Shown: one piece after another, positions 1 to 11,699 of the stretch | How positions within the stretch are numbered: the stretch's first letter is position 1 | Layout of the letters: every line of letters starts with the position of its first letter | NCBI GenBank assembly: GCA_026120035.1 | Contig: JALRME010000009.1 | Span: 620,001-684,000 of the forward strand | DNA from: Coleophoma eucalyptorum | Lineage: Eukaryota; Ascomycota; Leotiomycetes; Helotiales; Dermateaceae | Length of the DNA: 64,000 bases | Direction: 5' to 3' | Notes under the pieces: generated by a model | What the model saw: the letters and a program-made list of their open reading frames with translations, nothing else | The model's database searches: none | Told to the model about the DNA's origin: nothing | Made by a program: the position numbers and the translations under genes

Positions 1-676
1 GAAGTCTAAATCTTACACTCGCCACTCAAGGTATAGCGCCAACAATCGTCGTGGCTTCCTCCTCCACAATCGCAAAGTTGCACAGCGAGACGGCCGAGAA
101 GATGAACTCATCTCTATATAGTCTCGTACACTGGCTCGAGACACGTACCCTTGTCCAATATGGCGTGATGCCGATAGCCTCAACATTCTCCCAAATGTAC
201 GACAACCTCCGACCAATTCTAGGCACATCTCCCGGGAAGTTACGCCTGATATTTGCGTCCGAACAAGCCGGTGTGGCAGGAGCAGCACTGAGTTCAGTAC
301 AGCTCTCAGATCTACGCATCTACACCGGCTCACGTATTGTGTATGCCCTGACGGCCGGAAAAGTTGTTGGTGCCGTGTCACAGACTGGTATCTGCGACTA
401 TAGAATTACTGAGCCCACGGCTAAGTATTCTCATTTCGGGGCTCCGCTAAGCAGTGTTGAAGTCTTTTTCAAGGATACATCGGCGCATAAGACGACTGAT
501 GAGAGTGTTTCTGGAGAGGTAAGCTTGTTTCTACATATCGGACACCTTGTATACCGACGACTACTGACTCTTTTTTGATACAGATAGTGGCATGCGGCCC
601 AGCTGTTGTTGGTGGTCAAGCATCTCTTGGGGTTTCAGGCAAGATATTAAGCGACCATACTTTGGCGTATGTGTAG
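1..676 (+). CDS. AMP-binding (acyl-CoA synthetase-like) enzyme, 3' part
   Basis: This is the C-terminal part of a gene that begins left of the window; the frame is open from base 3. Exons are 3-518 and 584-676, with a phase-0 intron (GTAAGC...ACAG) and stop TAG at 674-676. About 203 residues are visible. The segments KLRLIFAS, SDLRIYTGSRIVYALTAGKV, FGAPLSSVEV and the closing GEIVACGPAVVGGQ...LGVSGK...TLAYV resemble the distal part of ANL-superfamily adenylating enzymes found in fungi. Such enzymes activate a carboxylic acid as acyl-AMP and usually pass it to CoA. The substrate cannot be told. The P-loop and most of the adenylation core lie outside the window, and the C-terminal lid domain looks short. 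Family confidence is moderate. Confidence 0.55.
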
Positions 677-915
677 ATAGGTAGCGTGAGAAACATATTG
701 TTTTGAATGATGGGTATTTAATGCAACCAACAAATGATTGTGCTTTCAAACTTGGTTCGAAATTGCGTTACTGCCTGATTCCACATCATGATGCTCAGTC
801 ATTACTACCGCCCTCCAATCCTTCCCAGTAGCCATGTAATACTCCAGACGCCTACATCCAACCGTTATTTCCAGTACCGCTCGCTCAATTGTATCTCACA
901 AACATTCGACCACAA

Positions 916-3231
916 TCATGCACCGCTCCTGTAAACCTGACTTCCCTGTCCTCGAATCTGTACCGTATCTCTTCTCTGGAGAACGACAAGAGCTCTGTTT
1001 AAGGCCGTCTCACTATAACCCTTTCCTTCTACAATCTCGCGTTTCAGAGTTGCCAGACTCGTACTCCATCCTATAGGCAACCTTTTCTTCAATTCTTCTT
1101 CCAATTTCGCAACTTCCTCATTCAGTTCCTTGCTGCCTTGCTGGCTACCCATCTTGACTGCATCCATGGTACTAGCCAAGAATAAACGAATTGCCTCATC
1201 GACGTGTGATTCGTTGGCGATGGGAGAGAGAGAAAGCTTGGCAAGAGACTCTGTGATACGGATGATGGCTTCAAGCTGACGGACTGTGATTGGGATTGAT
1301 GAACGAACATTGGCCTCCATCTCAGATGCGTGAACTTGCTTGCGAATGGAGACGAAATGAGATGAAAGTTTCTCGGCCGCCTCTGGACTGAGTCTTGGTG
1401 CACATCGCCTATTTGTTGTTAGACTGGTTGATCAGAAGATTTACGGATGTACTTACGTTCTGCAATAGCTGATGTATCGCTTCATCTTGTCGACAGGAAT
1501 CTCAGATTCAACTTGCTCTTCAGCACCCCTTCCTCCTCTGTGAATACCCATGACGTGCTTGGCGATCCGCTCATCACGTCCTCGTTCATGATCGTCCTTA
1601 ACAATGAAAATCATGTCAAAACGAGAAAGAATGGTGGTCTGGAAATCGATATTCTCGCCAGGAGTCTTGAGATCATCATAGCGCCCAAAGATCGGATTGG
1701 CAGCAGCCAGAACGGAAGTTCTAGCATTCAGAATAGTAGTGATACCTGCCTTGGCAATTGAGATAGTCTGCTGTTCCATTGCCTCGTGAATCGCGACTCT
1801 GTCTTCATCCCTCATCTTGTCAAACTCATCGATGCATACAACACCTCCGTCTGCTAGTACCATGGCTCCTCCTTCCAAATAGAATTCGCGAGTTGTATGG
1901 TCCCGTTGGACAGATGCAGTAAGACCGGCTGCGGATGAACCTTTACCGGATGTGTAAATTGCGATTGGTGCAACCTTTTCGACGAATTTGAGCAGTTGCG
2001 ACTTTGCTGTACCAGGGTCTCCTAAAAGTAGAACATTGATATCTCCACGAAGTTTCATTCCATCAGGCAGAATCTTCTTAGAGCCACCAAGCAATAAGCA
2101 AGCAATAGCCTTCTTGATATCATTATTTCCATAGATAGACGGCGCGATACAGTCAGCAAACACTTTGTAAAGATCTGGTCTCCTGCTCATCTCCAAGAAT
2201 TCTTGCTCCTCCTCTTCAGAGAACACTGCGCTTCCTTTAGCCGTGTGGTCAACATCGCTGTGAATACCAACTGCTCGCAGATAGGGAGTTCTGATAGCTA
2301 CTGCTGACGTAGTTGAAGAGCCTTTGGACTGTTTGTTCTGGTATATAGAGAAAATACCAGTGATCATACATCTTGATCCTGGCACGACTCGATTTGTCAG
2401 GTATCGATCAGTTGAGATCAGTACATGTCTTGGTAATTCTCCTACCGGTACTTGATCTGGGGCTTCTTGCAATTTAATGATTTGTTGATCCACGAATTTG
2501 CAATCTTCATGAACAACGAAGTATGGATCCATAGGGCACCTGTCTGCTGTATCTCCAGGCACTCTAGGAGCATCACATATTCGTGGGAGTGAAACGCCAG
2601 AGAAGCCGCCTGTCACAGGCAAAAGCTTGGTAGAATGACAATTGCGACATTGAATATGAAGTTCTGTAGCTTTGGAGGATGTGACTGAAGCTCCGATAAC
2701 GATGCCCGGAACCCTAACTAGACGAGAGATTGTGAGCGCATCGAGACTTCGTATAGAAATATCGCCCGCTGAGGAGTGGAGAAGGAGTTGGTGGGGTTCG
2801 ATTTTGGCGTCTTTGACAGAGGGGTAGACTATACGATGGGTGCATTTCCTCAAAGCAGCTTCGAACTTGAATTTTGTTAATAATGACAGCAATAGGTTTT
2901 AGTGGTGCCTACCAAGGGAATAATCTCAGCAGGCTCGGTAACAAGTCTGTGAGCAAGCTCTTCATTGAAAGAGATAAGATGGCCCACATCAACGTCGCAG
3001 TAATATTGCTTCATGAGGACGTTTTCGCGGAGTTGATCTCTAACATGATGTTAGAGACTGTGCTACTAAAACGGCCATCTGAGGGGGCACTGACCTGTAT
3101 ATAAAAGCATTGTCAAGGCGGAATTGAAGGATGAAGCTCTCCAACTGAGTCTGGACTTGTTGACGCGTGTCTTCATTGTCGCCATATGCCGGCGGCAGCA
3201 CCGGCATAGAGTATACAGAGCGTTTATCCAT
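916..3231 (-). CDS. MCM5: MCM5, subunit of the MCM2-7 replicative helicase
   Basis: Exons on the minus strand are 3231-3095, 3039-2913, 2865-1457 and 1408-916, giving 721 residues. The family is usually 720-775. MCM5 is part of the heterohexameric DNA helicase loaded at replication origins in G1 and activated in S phase. Visible features are a zinc-binding segment starting CRNCHSTK in the N-terminal half, a Walker A GDPGTAKS near residue 370, a Walker B CIDEFDKM near 434 and the arginine-finger motif SRFD near 503. The stretch [16 protein letters not shown] is typical of MCM5 rather than other MCMs. The start [14 protein letters not shown] matches the short N-terminus of MCM5 orthologues, and FIYR/DQLREN is restored only by removing the first intron. 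It is divergent from VPS54, and three WCGCGW elements lie upstream. Confidence 0.95.
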
Positions 3232-3849
3232 ATTTGTGGTTTACTGGAGCTTCTGTATATGTGTTGTGGTTGAGGTGTCGATGTGTATTTTGCTTTGCGG
3301 AGAGAAAAAAGGAGAGGTCGCGTCGTGCGTTCTCTAGACGCGAGGGACTCGCGACCCGCGTAAAGTGGTTTTGGCCCGTTCGTAGGGGCATCCTAGTCGC
3401 TTGTCGAGACTTTGCCTGATTGGACACGTCTGGCTCGTTTGATTTGGGGAAGGGCAGCATCACGGGCGAGAGCAGGTACAGGCCGATGCTGACGATGAGA
3501 CGAGATGGGAGATACATGACGAAACGTGAACCTCAGCATCCAACCCTTTTGTACCAATACCATTTCCAGTCTCTTTGATGCTCGCCGGATCCAGCCTTGA
3601 TACCCAGTTTCTTTTCCGCCAGCAATGATATCCCAATAATATTTAACTGATCTTGTCAACGAGCGAGTTGACTGTTGCTAAGAAGCCGTCGTGGCCATAT
3701 TCCACCCTTTCCATTCTTTGTTTCCCGTCATACCGCCGACCACATCTACACGCCATTGAGTTGCCATTTTGCCTGCACGGCTCGGGGAGGGCGGGCTAGA
3801 GTTGCGCAGCACTTGTTTGAGCTCATAGTTGGTGTGAAAGCTCGCAGCC
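3232..3849. promoter_or_regulatory. Shared MCM5/VPS54 promoter region with MBF-like boxes
   Basis: This 618-bp divergent spacer holds three copies of WCGCGW, the core of Mlu1-box (MBF) sites, within 37 bp: TCGCGT at 3318-3323, ACGCGA at 3338-3343 and TCGCGA at 3349-3354. A CCGCGT follows. They lie about 90-125 bp upstream of the MCM5 start codon. MCM genes are classic G1/S targets of MBF in yeasts, so cell-cycle control of MCM5 through these sites is a reasonable inference. No coding sequence is convincing here. Confidence 0.45.
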
Positions 3850-6800
3850 ATGCCGTCCGATTCTCCAGCACCTTCGATATCTTCACGACTATCCGTGGAT
3901 GGTTTCTCCCCGCTATCGCCGCCTCGAAATGAGTATCCCTTTCCCAGGTATGTCACATTGGCTTCAGTCGTTCAGCGGGACAAACTGGAAACTAATCCAA
4001 CAAAGGCCAGGCTCGATTTCAATGTATGGTGGCAGGCGCGGCTCTACAGCAAGCTCGATACACTCCGTGGGCGGCGCGTTAGACACATTGTCTAGCTCGC
4101 ATGGACTGAGTGAATCAGGGCAAAATGGTTCGGAATATACATGCCGCAGATCACTGAAAAGCAAAGTCTAACGGAATATAGCTATATCAACTCTTTTGCA
4201 AGCCCCCATTGTTCGGACGGGCCTCCTACCACATACTTCTGCGCCTGTTTCCAGCGCCCATAAACCGCCCACGGCCCGAGATATCCCCCCTGTTGTCCTG
4301 ACGAATATACAACATGTCGAGCCAAAAGAATTTCAGTCATACCTGACTCAAGTCGCTCCTTTATACGATGCGTTGCAGCGAGCAAAGGAAAACGAGGAAG
4401 ATGGAGGAACACAGCTATTAAGGAAAGGCAGCGCGGTTGACGATTTTGCCGATCTTTTGGAAGAGACTCGCTCTTCTAGTAGGCGCCCGAACGTGTCCAG
4501 AAAAGCTTCTTTAGCTTCTCTTGCATCGTCCATTGAGAGCCCAGTGCCACGAAGAAGGTCGAGCGGAGGAATAGGGAGACGATCAATTCATGCACCAACG
4601 CCTTTATCGACCATTCCAAATGTATACTTCGAGGATGAATTTCACCTAGAAAATCCACGAACATTTGATGTTGTCAGTGAAAGATCTGAGGTCGTCCGGC
4701 CCGCACCCGGAACGCCAGAAGAACGTCGAGCCTCTGTCATTGGAAGGAAAGCACTGGCATCAAATGCGATCTTGCAAGAAAAGCTCTCCTGGTATATGGA
4801 TACAATCGAAGTTCACCTCATATCTTCGATATCATCAGCGTCCACATCTTTCTTTGCAGCCTTAGGCTCGTTGAGAGAGCTTCATACCGAAGCGGCGGAC
4901 TCTGTTGGGAAGATCAAGGCCTTGAGAAAGGAGTTGGAAACGTTGGATGATGAAATGGCAGTCGGTGGCCTGAATATCGTGAACAAACGACGCAGAAGAG
5001 AAAATCTCAAGAAATTAAGTGATGCTGTACTGCAGCTTAAGATGGTCGTTGAGGCTATTGCGGATTGTGAGGCGTTAGTTGACGGTGGTGATGTCGAGAA
5101 AGCCTTGGATACAATCGATGATTTGGAAAAACTAATATCAGGGGAAGAATTTACAAGTCAGCCTGAACGAGGGTTACAGCTCACAGATCTAAGAGGAGCG
5201 ACAGCACTTGAGGGTGTCACAGGTGACATGGACATACTTCGCTTGCGGATCGGGAAAGCATACGAGTCGAGATTCTTGGACACTCTCCTTAGTGACCTCA
5301 AACGACATGTGGAAAACGTTTCTGCCGCTGAGATTTTCCAGCGCTGGAGCAATGCATCACAAAGAACTAGAGGCGGCCACAATAGAGAACCATCAGCGCA
5401 TCCTACTTATCTGTCGATGAGTGAAGACTTCAGGGCGGAGCTCACCTCCAGTTTGAATGGGCTACATCGAGCGCGTTATACAACACCTGCAACTGCAGTA
5501 TACAGAGAGTCAGTGCTACGAGAAATCAGATATATTATCAAGCGACCCATGCCCGCTTCTAATGATGACGACAATGACTCGATGATGTCTGCCTCAACAG
5601 TTGGTGGGGGAAAGCAGCTCACACAGCAAGAAAAGTCGACGATCTTAGCTCGAAATTTACGCAATTTAGAGGCTGAGGATGCCGAAGCATTGCTTTCCAA
5701 AATATATATTGCCGTTGGAGAAACCCTCAGGCGATTGGGTACCCAGGTTAAGATGCTTTTGGATGTCACCAGTACTCTTGGTGACCCAATGGAAGGGCTC
5801 AAGTCACCGCCGCGAAGCCCTAACTTTGCGATGCTCGAGGCTCGCAAAGTGACAACAAGACCACGAGCTTCTAGCCGGGCCATGCAGGAAGAGATTCATC
5901 AGGCTCTTGATATGTCGAATTTACTTGGTCAGGCTGTGGACATAGCCCAGGAAAGAATCGTGAAAATTCTTCGTGTGAGATCCGAGCAAAGTACGCATCT
6001 ATCTGTTGACAATTTCCTTCGATATTTTACGCTAAACCTACTGTTTGCCAATGAATGCGAGGCTGTCTCGGGTCGAGGTGGGACTGCCCTTAAAAATGTG
6101 GTGAACAATCACATCAAAGAGTATGTTCAACACCTCAGTGAATCTGAGCGTCAAAAATTGGCTGAAGGCATGGGAGACGATCCCTGGAACGCAAAAGACT
6201 TCAACGATGATGACAAGGAGCAACTTGACCGCATACTTTCTGCCAGCACTCGGGATGCCGAAGTCTGGTCCGCAGGGAGCAAAATTTGGGTTCAGCCAGC
6301 GACTCCGGTTGAAACGTCCACAAATGGGTCAGCACAGGCAAACGGCACTACGCAAGGCAAAGAAAAGACACGATCAGCAACAATCGAATCCGAGTCTTTC
6401 ATTCTTCCAGTGTCTGCAATCTTATGTTTACATGGGCTCAGTCAATTCTTGCATCTCAACGCCGGTATCCCATCTATGACACTAGAGCTAGGAACTTCCA
6501 TGGTATCATATCTGACCCTTTTCAACTCCCGCTGTACCCAACTCATTCTTGGAGCTGGTGCCACCCGCTCTGCTGGGTTGAAGAATATTACGACCAAACA
6601 CCTCGCGCTTGCAGCACAGGCTTTAGCATTCATCTCAGCTCTTATTCCACACCTCCGGGAATTCATCAGGCGCCATGCAGGAATGGGGACTTCAGTCTCA
6701 ACATTGATGGGGGAGTTTGACAAAGTTCGCCGAGCTTTCCAAGAGCATCAACAATCTATATATGATAAACTGGTCGACATCATGTCCGGGCGTGCCACAA

Positions 6801-7377
6801 CCCACATGAAAGCCATGAAGCTTATTAATTGGGAAGACTCATCAGTCACAGGACCAAACCAGTACATGGAAACGTTAACCAAAGAGACTATCACACTGCA
6901 CAAGGTTCTCAGCAAACACCTTCCGGAGCATGTGGTCCACATGATTATGGAACCAGTCTTCAAGAGCTACAAGGAGCAATTGAGTAAGGCTTTGGGAGAT
7001 GTTGTGCTTGCAAGTGAGGAAGCCAAGGAACGGTATGTTACATCAACAAATGCCCATCTTTTGTTTTACTGATACTGACATGTTCAAACAGCATGCTTCG
7101 TGATGCACAACACCTTAAGGCCAAAATTGGCCATCTTGGTGGTTCAGGCGACACAGCGGATTATCTCATCAATGTTGTAAAGAATAAGACACTCCCCAAA
7201 GCTGCCGCGCCACCGCCTCCTCCCGCCAAAGACCCTGTAAAGGAAATATCCAAAGACGCTGCAACAAACGGCACCACAGAGACTGAAACTGCTCAGACCT
7301 CGCCTTCGGTGTTAGAACAAGAAAGTAATGGAGCGGAGAAGATAGATAACCCTTCCACTGAGACCAAAGTCGCCTAA
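3850..7377 (+). CDS. VPS54: VPS54, GARP tethering complex subunit
   Basis: Exons are 3850-3947, 4006-4127, 4182-7032 and 7092-7377, giving 1118 residues. VPS54 belongs to the GARP complex (Vps51-54), which tethers endosome-derived vesicles at the trans-Golgi network. The N-terminus is low in complexity. The stretch from ISTLLQAPIVRTGLLPHTSA is typical of fungal VPS54. An N-terminal coiled-coil region near residue 290 (STSFFAALGSLRELHTEA) is followed by a charged helix with KRRRRENLKKL. The conserved C-terminal VPS54 domain lies at about 814-945 (LTLFNSRCTQLILGAGA, GLKNITTKHLALAAQAL). The second intron uses the weak donor GTTCGG but has a good CTAAC branch site and restores AISTLL in frame. 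The tail after about 1030 is low-complexity (PPPPPAKD). Confidence 0.9.
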
Positions 7378-8288
7378 CTGAAGGCGCTTTCGATGATAGG
7401 GTATGCAGACCAAAATATTTGTACATAGATGTTGCAGCTTTGTACTGCACAACAGTATTAAGACACAAGATCTCGTGACATGAGAAATTTGAGCACGAAT
7501 GATCCCTATCTTTGCAATTTTCCTGACCATACTGGTGATGAAGCTGGTGGGTACATCAGCTGAGCATTTATGTACTGGTGACAGATGGAAGAGGTAGATT
7601 GTAAAACACCAAAATTGACATATTCTCAATGGCCTAAAGACTGAGGTATTGGATAATTGGCGCAGTGTTCTTGATCGAACTTCAGTATTAATCATTTTCA
7701 CCACTCTCAGAGCTCTATCCTAAGCTGTGCTCAGGAAGGGTTGACAGGAACCACTTCATTCGGCATTCCCGGTGTAAATAACCCCGAAACCTCATCATAA
7801 CGGCTAAACTATCTAAGGAGATCGTCATTCTCTCCGTATCGACCTCCAATCTGGGGAACCCGCAAAAACACCCCCGAGCCTCCTCATGAAGAGACTCAAT
7901 CTGAACTAATTTTACCTCCAATCAAATGTCTGGCAAGCTACCCGACATGCATCTTCTTCCCTCTTCTCCATCCCCCACAAGCCAATTACATAGGGCGCGA
8001 TGCAGGTACTCCACACTTTGGCGTCCGCCTTCCGTCACTTTGCGATGAGAATTATTTCCTGCCGAAAAAGCTTGAACTTTATCAGTGCATTTTTGGTCGT
8101 GGGTAAATCCAATGCTGTCTTCTATAACTATTCCACCCAACCCCGTTGTTGCGGGCTTTGCCTGAGTTTCTCTGCAGCCTTGTACGAAGTAGGTGCTGCT
8201 TAACACACCGAGTCTTCAGCGTATTGATCAGATTCAACTCCCCTATTTCCCCCTCCCTCTCTGTCGCTGCGATTACATCGACTTGAAA
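7378..8288. other. Intergenic, VPS54 3' side and polygalacturonase promoter
   Basis: These 911 bp hold the 3' flank of VPS54 and the upstream region of the pectinase gene. Short open frames on both strands show no family resemblance. I see no repeat, RNA gene or clear binding-site cluster. Confidence 0.6.
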
Positions 8289-9915
8289 ATGAAGATGCAA
8301 AAGTCAGCGCTCGCCTTCATGGCTGCTTTCGCCTCGCTAGCCGTCGCTACCAGCACACGAGGACCAGCACCCATCTCTCCCACCCGGTCAGGCAAAGTGT
8401 GTACGGTGAAAGCCCACGGCAACCAGACCGACGACACGCCGCAGATCCTCGCGGCCTTCGAGTCGTGCAACCACGGCGGGACTGTGGTCTTCCCCGAAGA
8501 CCAGAATTACTGGATTGCGACCAAGTTGAATCCCGTCATTTACGATGTCACCATCGTGTGGAAGGGAGTTTGGACTGTGAGTGATGGCCATGGCATTTTC
8601 CCTGGGCTACATTTTGGAAGAGCTTCATTTAATGACTTTTTGGTCTTTTTAGATGTCGGATGATCTGGCTTATTGGAGAAATAACTCGTACCCGGTGGCT
8701 TTCCAAAACCATCATGCTGGGTTCGTCATCACGGGAGAACGTATCTATATCAATGGCTATGGAACGGGTGGGATTTTTGGCAATGGTAATGTCTGGTATA
8801 ATGCCGAGCAGAAGATTACCCAACCGGGCCGACCTATGCCTTTTGTCTTCTGGAATGTCAGTGATGTTACTGTTGAGCATTGTAAGTGGTCTCGATCAGA
8901 TGATAGACTGGTTTTCTGTGCTCACTCTGTTCACTTAGTCTATGTCAAAGACCCTCCCCTCTGGAGTCTCAACATCATGAATGGCACTAACATGGTATTC
9001 GACGACATCCTTTGCAATGCAACGGCTCTGAATGCACCATATGGCACAAATTGGTATGTTTCTAAATATGGAAAACACTCAGCAGTTAGTTTTCTGATGA
9101 CCAACAGGGTCCAAAACACTGATGGCTTTGACACCATGGATGCGAAGAACATCCAGCTCACAAACATGTACTATCAAGGAGGTGACGACTGCATCGCCAT
9201 CAAGCCAAGATCATACGATATCTACGTGGAGAATGTGCGTTTGAAACTACCCTTAAACCAATCTACAGTGCTTACTGAAAACAGATTACCTGCCACGGAG
9301 GCAATGGTATTGCAGTAGGTAGTCTGGGTCAATATGTCGAAGACTCGTCGGTTGTCGGCTTGACGGTCAAGAATGCCAAAATCCTGACCTACAACGACGA
9401 TATGGAAGACGGCGCTTATATTAAGACTTGGGTTGGGGCACTAGTACCACAAAGTAGCTACGAAAGTGCCGGGCTGCCACGTGGTGATGGCTGGTAAGTT
9501 GTTCTCTTTAATACCAAGACACACATACATCCACCCCAGCTTTCCCCAAGAGTCGCCTCGCTAACGTTTGGCACACAGGGGAGTGGTCAAAGACATCCTC
9601 TTCGAAAACTTTTATCTCCAAGGCCCCTCGATCGGTGCCGCCATCACACAAGATAGTGGGAACAACGGTTCCTACTCGGGAACATCCAAGATGGAGATCT
9701 CTAATGTCACCTTCCGGAACTTCACGGGCTATGTTGCGTCTTCCACGAATCGCACTGCCAGCGTTAGTTGTTCGACGCTGCATCCGTGCTTCAACATCAC
9801 ATTTGAGGATATCCACCTTTCTCCATCCATTAACGGCACGGAGACCGGTGCTGTGGGGACCTGTAAGTACATCGCAGCTGGCGGGGTTACAGGGTTGACG
9901 GGGAGTGGCTGTTGA
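8289..9915 (+). CDS. Secreted exo-polygalacturonase, GH28
   Basis: Exons are 8289-8576, 8653-8881, 8939-9053, 9108-9234, 9285-9493 and 9579-9915, giving 434 residues. GH28 enzymes hydrolyse alpha-1,4-galacturonosyl bonds of pectin. The N-terminus (MKMQKSALAFMAAFASLAVA) is a signal peptide, so the protein is secreted. Active-site motifs are NTDGFD (214-219), GGDDCIAIK (235-243), CHGGNGIAVGSLG (256-268) and YIKTW (298-302). The replacement of the usual GHG by HGGNG, together with FYVKDPPLWSLNIMNGTNM and GTNWVQNTDGFD, points to the fungal exo-acting subgroup, which releases galacturonate from chain ends. Several N-glycosylation sequons are present. In plant-associated fungi such genes are typically induced by pectin; no regulatory site was identified. 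Confidence 0.93.
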
Positions 9916-10401
9916 ATGGTTATGTAATTCTTGCTATTTTAATTCGATTTACTACATGTGTACTTTTCTCACTCGCTTTTTTATCACTTTCCTGTGTTGC
10001 AAATAACAGAAGTCCGGGTTTAAATGGTTTGTCCAGAACCGGGTTGAAACGTCTCGTTATAGCAGTTTCCTCACAAAAATTATAAGGTCGCCTCTCCTGT
10101 CTGCCAAATAAGCGACGAGATGTAAGAGCTTACTAACCACCTGTGGTACTTCAAACTTGATAATCTAAAAAAGGTCTTCTATATACAACTGATATATCAA
10201 TCCGTGAAATTCAAAATGAAGAAAGCTGTATTATTTTTGATCTCTCTTAGTCGTTAATGATTTATGGTATCTCTATGGAATATTATGCATAGTTGAGCCA
10301 GTGAAGGCTCGGAGTCCTCAAGGGGCCGAGTTTTTATCTCGTCTTAACATGGCTATTTTGATATTTGAATAAGTCGTCGGGTTTGACTCCAGCAAAACCA
10401 C
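9916..10401. other. Intergenic between convergent polygalacturonase and cutC
   Basis: This 486-bp AT-rich spacer carries the 3' flanks of two convergent genes. I see no gene or repeat in it. Confidence 0.6.
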
Positions 10402-11079
10402 CTAGCCCAAAATTGTCTTTAGGGCCTTCACTTCGACCTCGTTGGCAACCAATCCACCATCCGTGACAGCGCTGGAATGATACCACACAGCACCCGTTTC
10501 ATTCTTTAAGTCATTGAGGACAGTACTTCTTACTCCTCCACCGACAATGACTTCAAGCTGCTGATTTCGACCCTCAACTACCAGTTTCCGGAGGATATCA
10601 GAGCCGGCAACTGCAGTAGGCTTTCCTCCACTCGTCAAGATAGACTTGAAGCCACAGGCCGCGATGTCCTTAATAGCATCAGGCATTCTACTCTCATGAA
10701 TCTCATCAAAGGCTCGATGGAAAGTACAGCTCTTAGCACCCGCACCCTGCACAAGCTCCGTACATTTCGCAACCTCGACATTCCCATCACGGTCTAGAAT
10801 ACCCAACACAAACCCATCCGCACCCGCGTCTCGAAAAGTAGCCAGGTCGCTTGCCATCTGCTCGAGTTCGGCATCGTTGTAGACAAACGAGCCACCGCGA
10901 GGACGGATCATGACATAGATGGGAATTTTGATTTGTGGACGTAGCTGATGGAAGTCAACAAGAGCAGGCGTGATGCCCCCAACGGAAGCATCAGCGCAGA
11001 ACTCGACACGGTCCGCACCAGCAGCCGCAGCCAGCAGCACGGACGCGGGCGTGAAGCAGGCAATCTCAAGAAATGGCAT
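10402..11079 (-). CDS. cutC: CutC family protein
   Basis: A single exon of 225 residues with the full CutC TIM-barrel signature: MPFLEIACFTP at the start, GADRVEFCADASVGGITP, IPIYVMIRPRGGSFVY, DGFVLGILDRDGNVE, TFHRAFDE, ILTSGGKPTA and IIVGGGVRST-like VIVGGGVRST near the C-terminus. CutC proteins are cytoplasmic and were linked to copper homeostasis in bacteria, but the reaction is not established. Length matches the family (about 220-250). The gene is convergent with the pectinase gene and divergent from the FMN-binding protein gene. Assignment to the family is secure; a copper role in this fungus is only inferred from the family name. Confidence 0.93.
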   Translation of the reverse strand: MPFLEIACFTPASVLLAAAAGADRVEFCADASVGGITPALVDFHQLRPQIKIPIYVMIRPRGGSFVYNDAELEQMASDLATFRDAGADGFVLGILDRDGNVEVAKCTELVQGAGAKSCTFHRAFDEIHESRMPDAIKDIAACGFKSILTSGGKPTAVAGSDILRKLVVEGRNQQLEVIVGGGVRSTVLNDLKNETGAVWYHSSAVTDGGLVANEVEVKALKTILG

Positions 11080-11699
11080 ATTGCCAGGCTATGGGAGCGA
11101 TAGGCGCGGCCTTATCTTGCACGGGGTGTGGTGGGTGCAACCAATGAAGTGCCACGTATTACTTGTCGGCGATTGGCGACGGGTTCTGTGTCCTATCGTA
11201 GGTCTAAATCCAGGATGGTCGTGGAGATAAGCATGTTAAGAGATGGCGGATTGGCTCTGTCGACGTGCAAAACCTGAACCAGTACCAATCGTGGGGGTGG
11301 GTTCCGCTTTTGGTAGGTCCAGGCGGGGCGTATCAACCACCACGAGGGGACTTGCACTTACTCTGACTGATGCCACTAATACCTCCCATCCTACCATTTG
11401 CTTACTGAACTAACTCACTGGTGGACTGCTGTCTTATAGAACTGAGTTGGCCGCCAGATAAATACATTAAGTACTGTCCAACTGAGTTGTGCTTAAGTTT
11501 CTGGCCAAAGGCACTTCATAGCGACAGACACTAACCAAAGTAGACACCAAGCTCAAAACCACTTAATCCACTAAGTTGTTGAAAATAATCACGGAGATCA
11601 AGTCGGTGTTTGCGAAACAGGCAAGCCGAGTAAAGCCAAAGCAAACATCCGAATCGTTAGCAGTGAATTCACATCTGTGAACTCACTTACCTGTCCATC
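11080..11699. other. Divergent spacer between cutC and FMN-binding protein gene
   Basis: These 620 bp form the shared 5' region of two divergent genes. The 10-mer AACTGAGTTG occurs near 11440, and a near copy (CAACTGAGTTG) follows near 11479. No coding sequence or named motif is evident. Confidence 0.5.
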
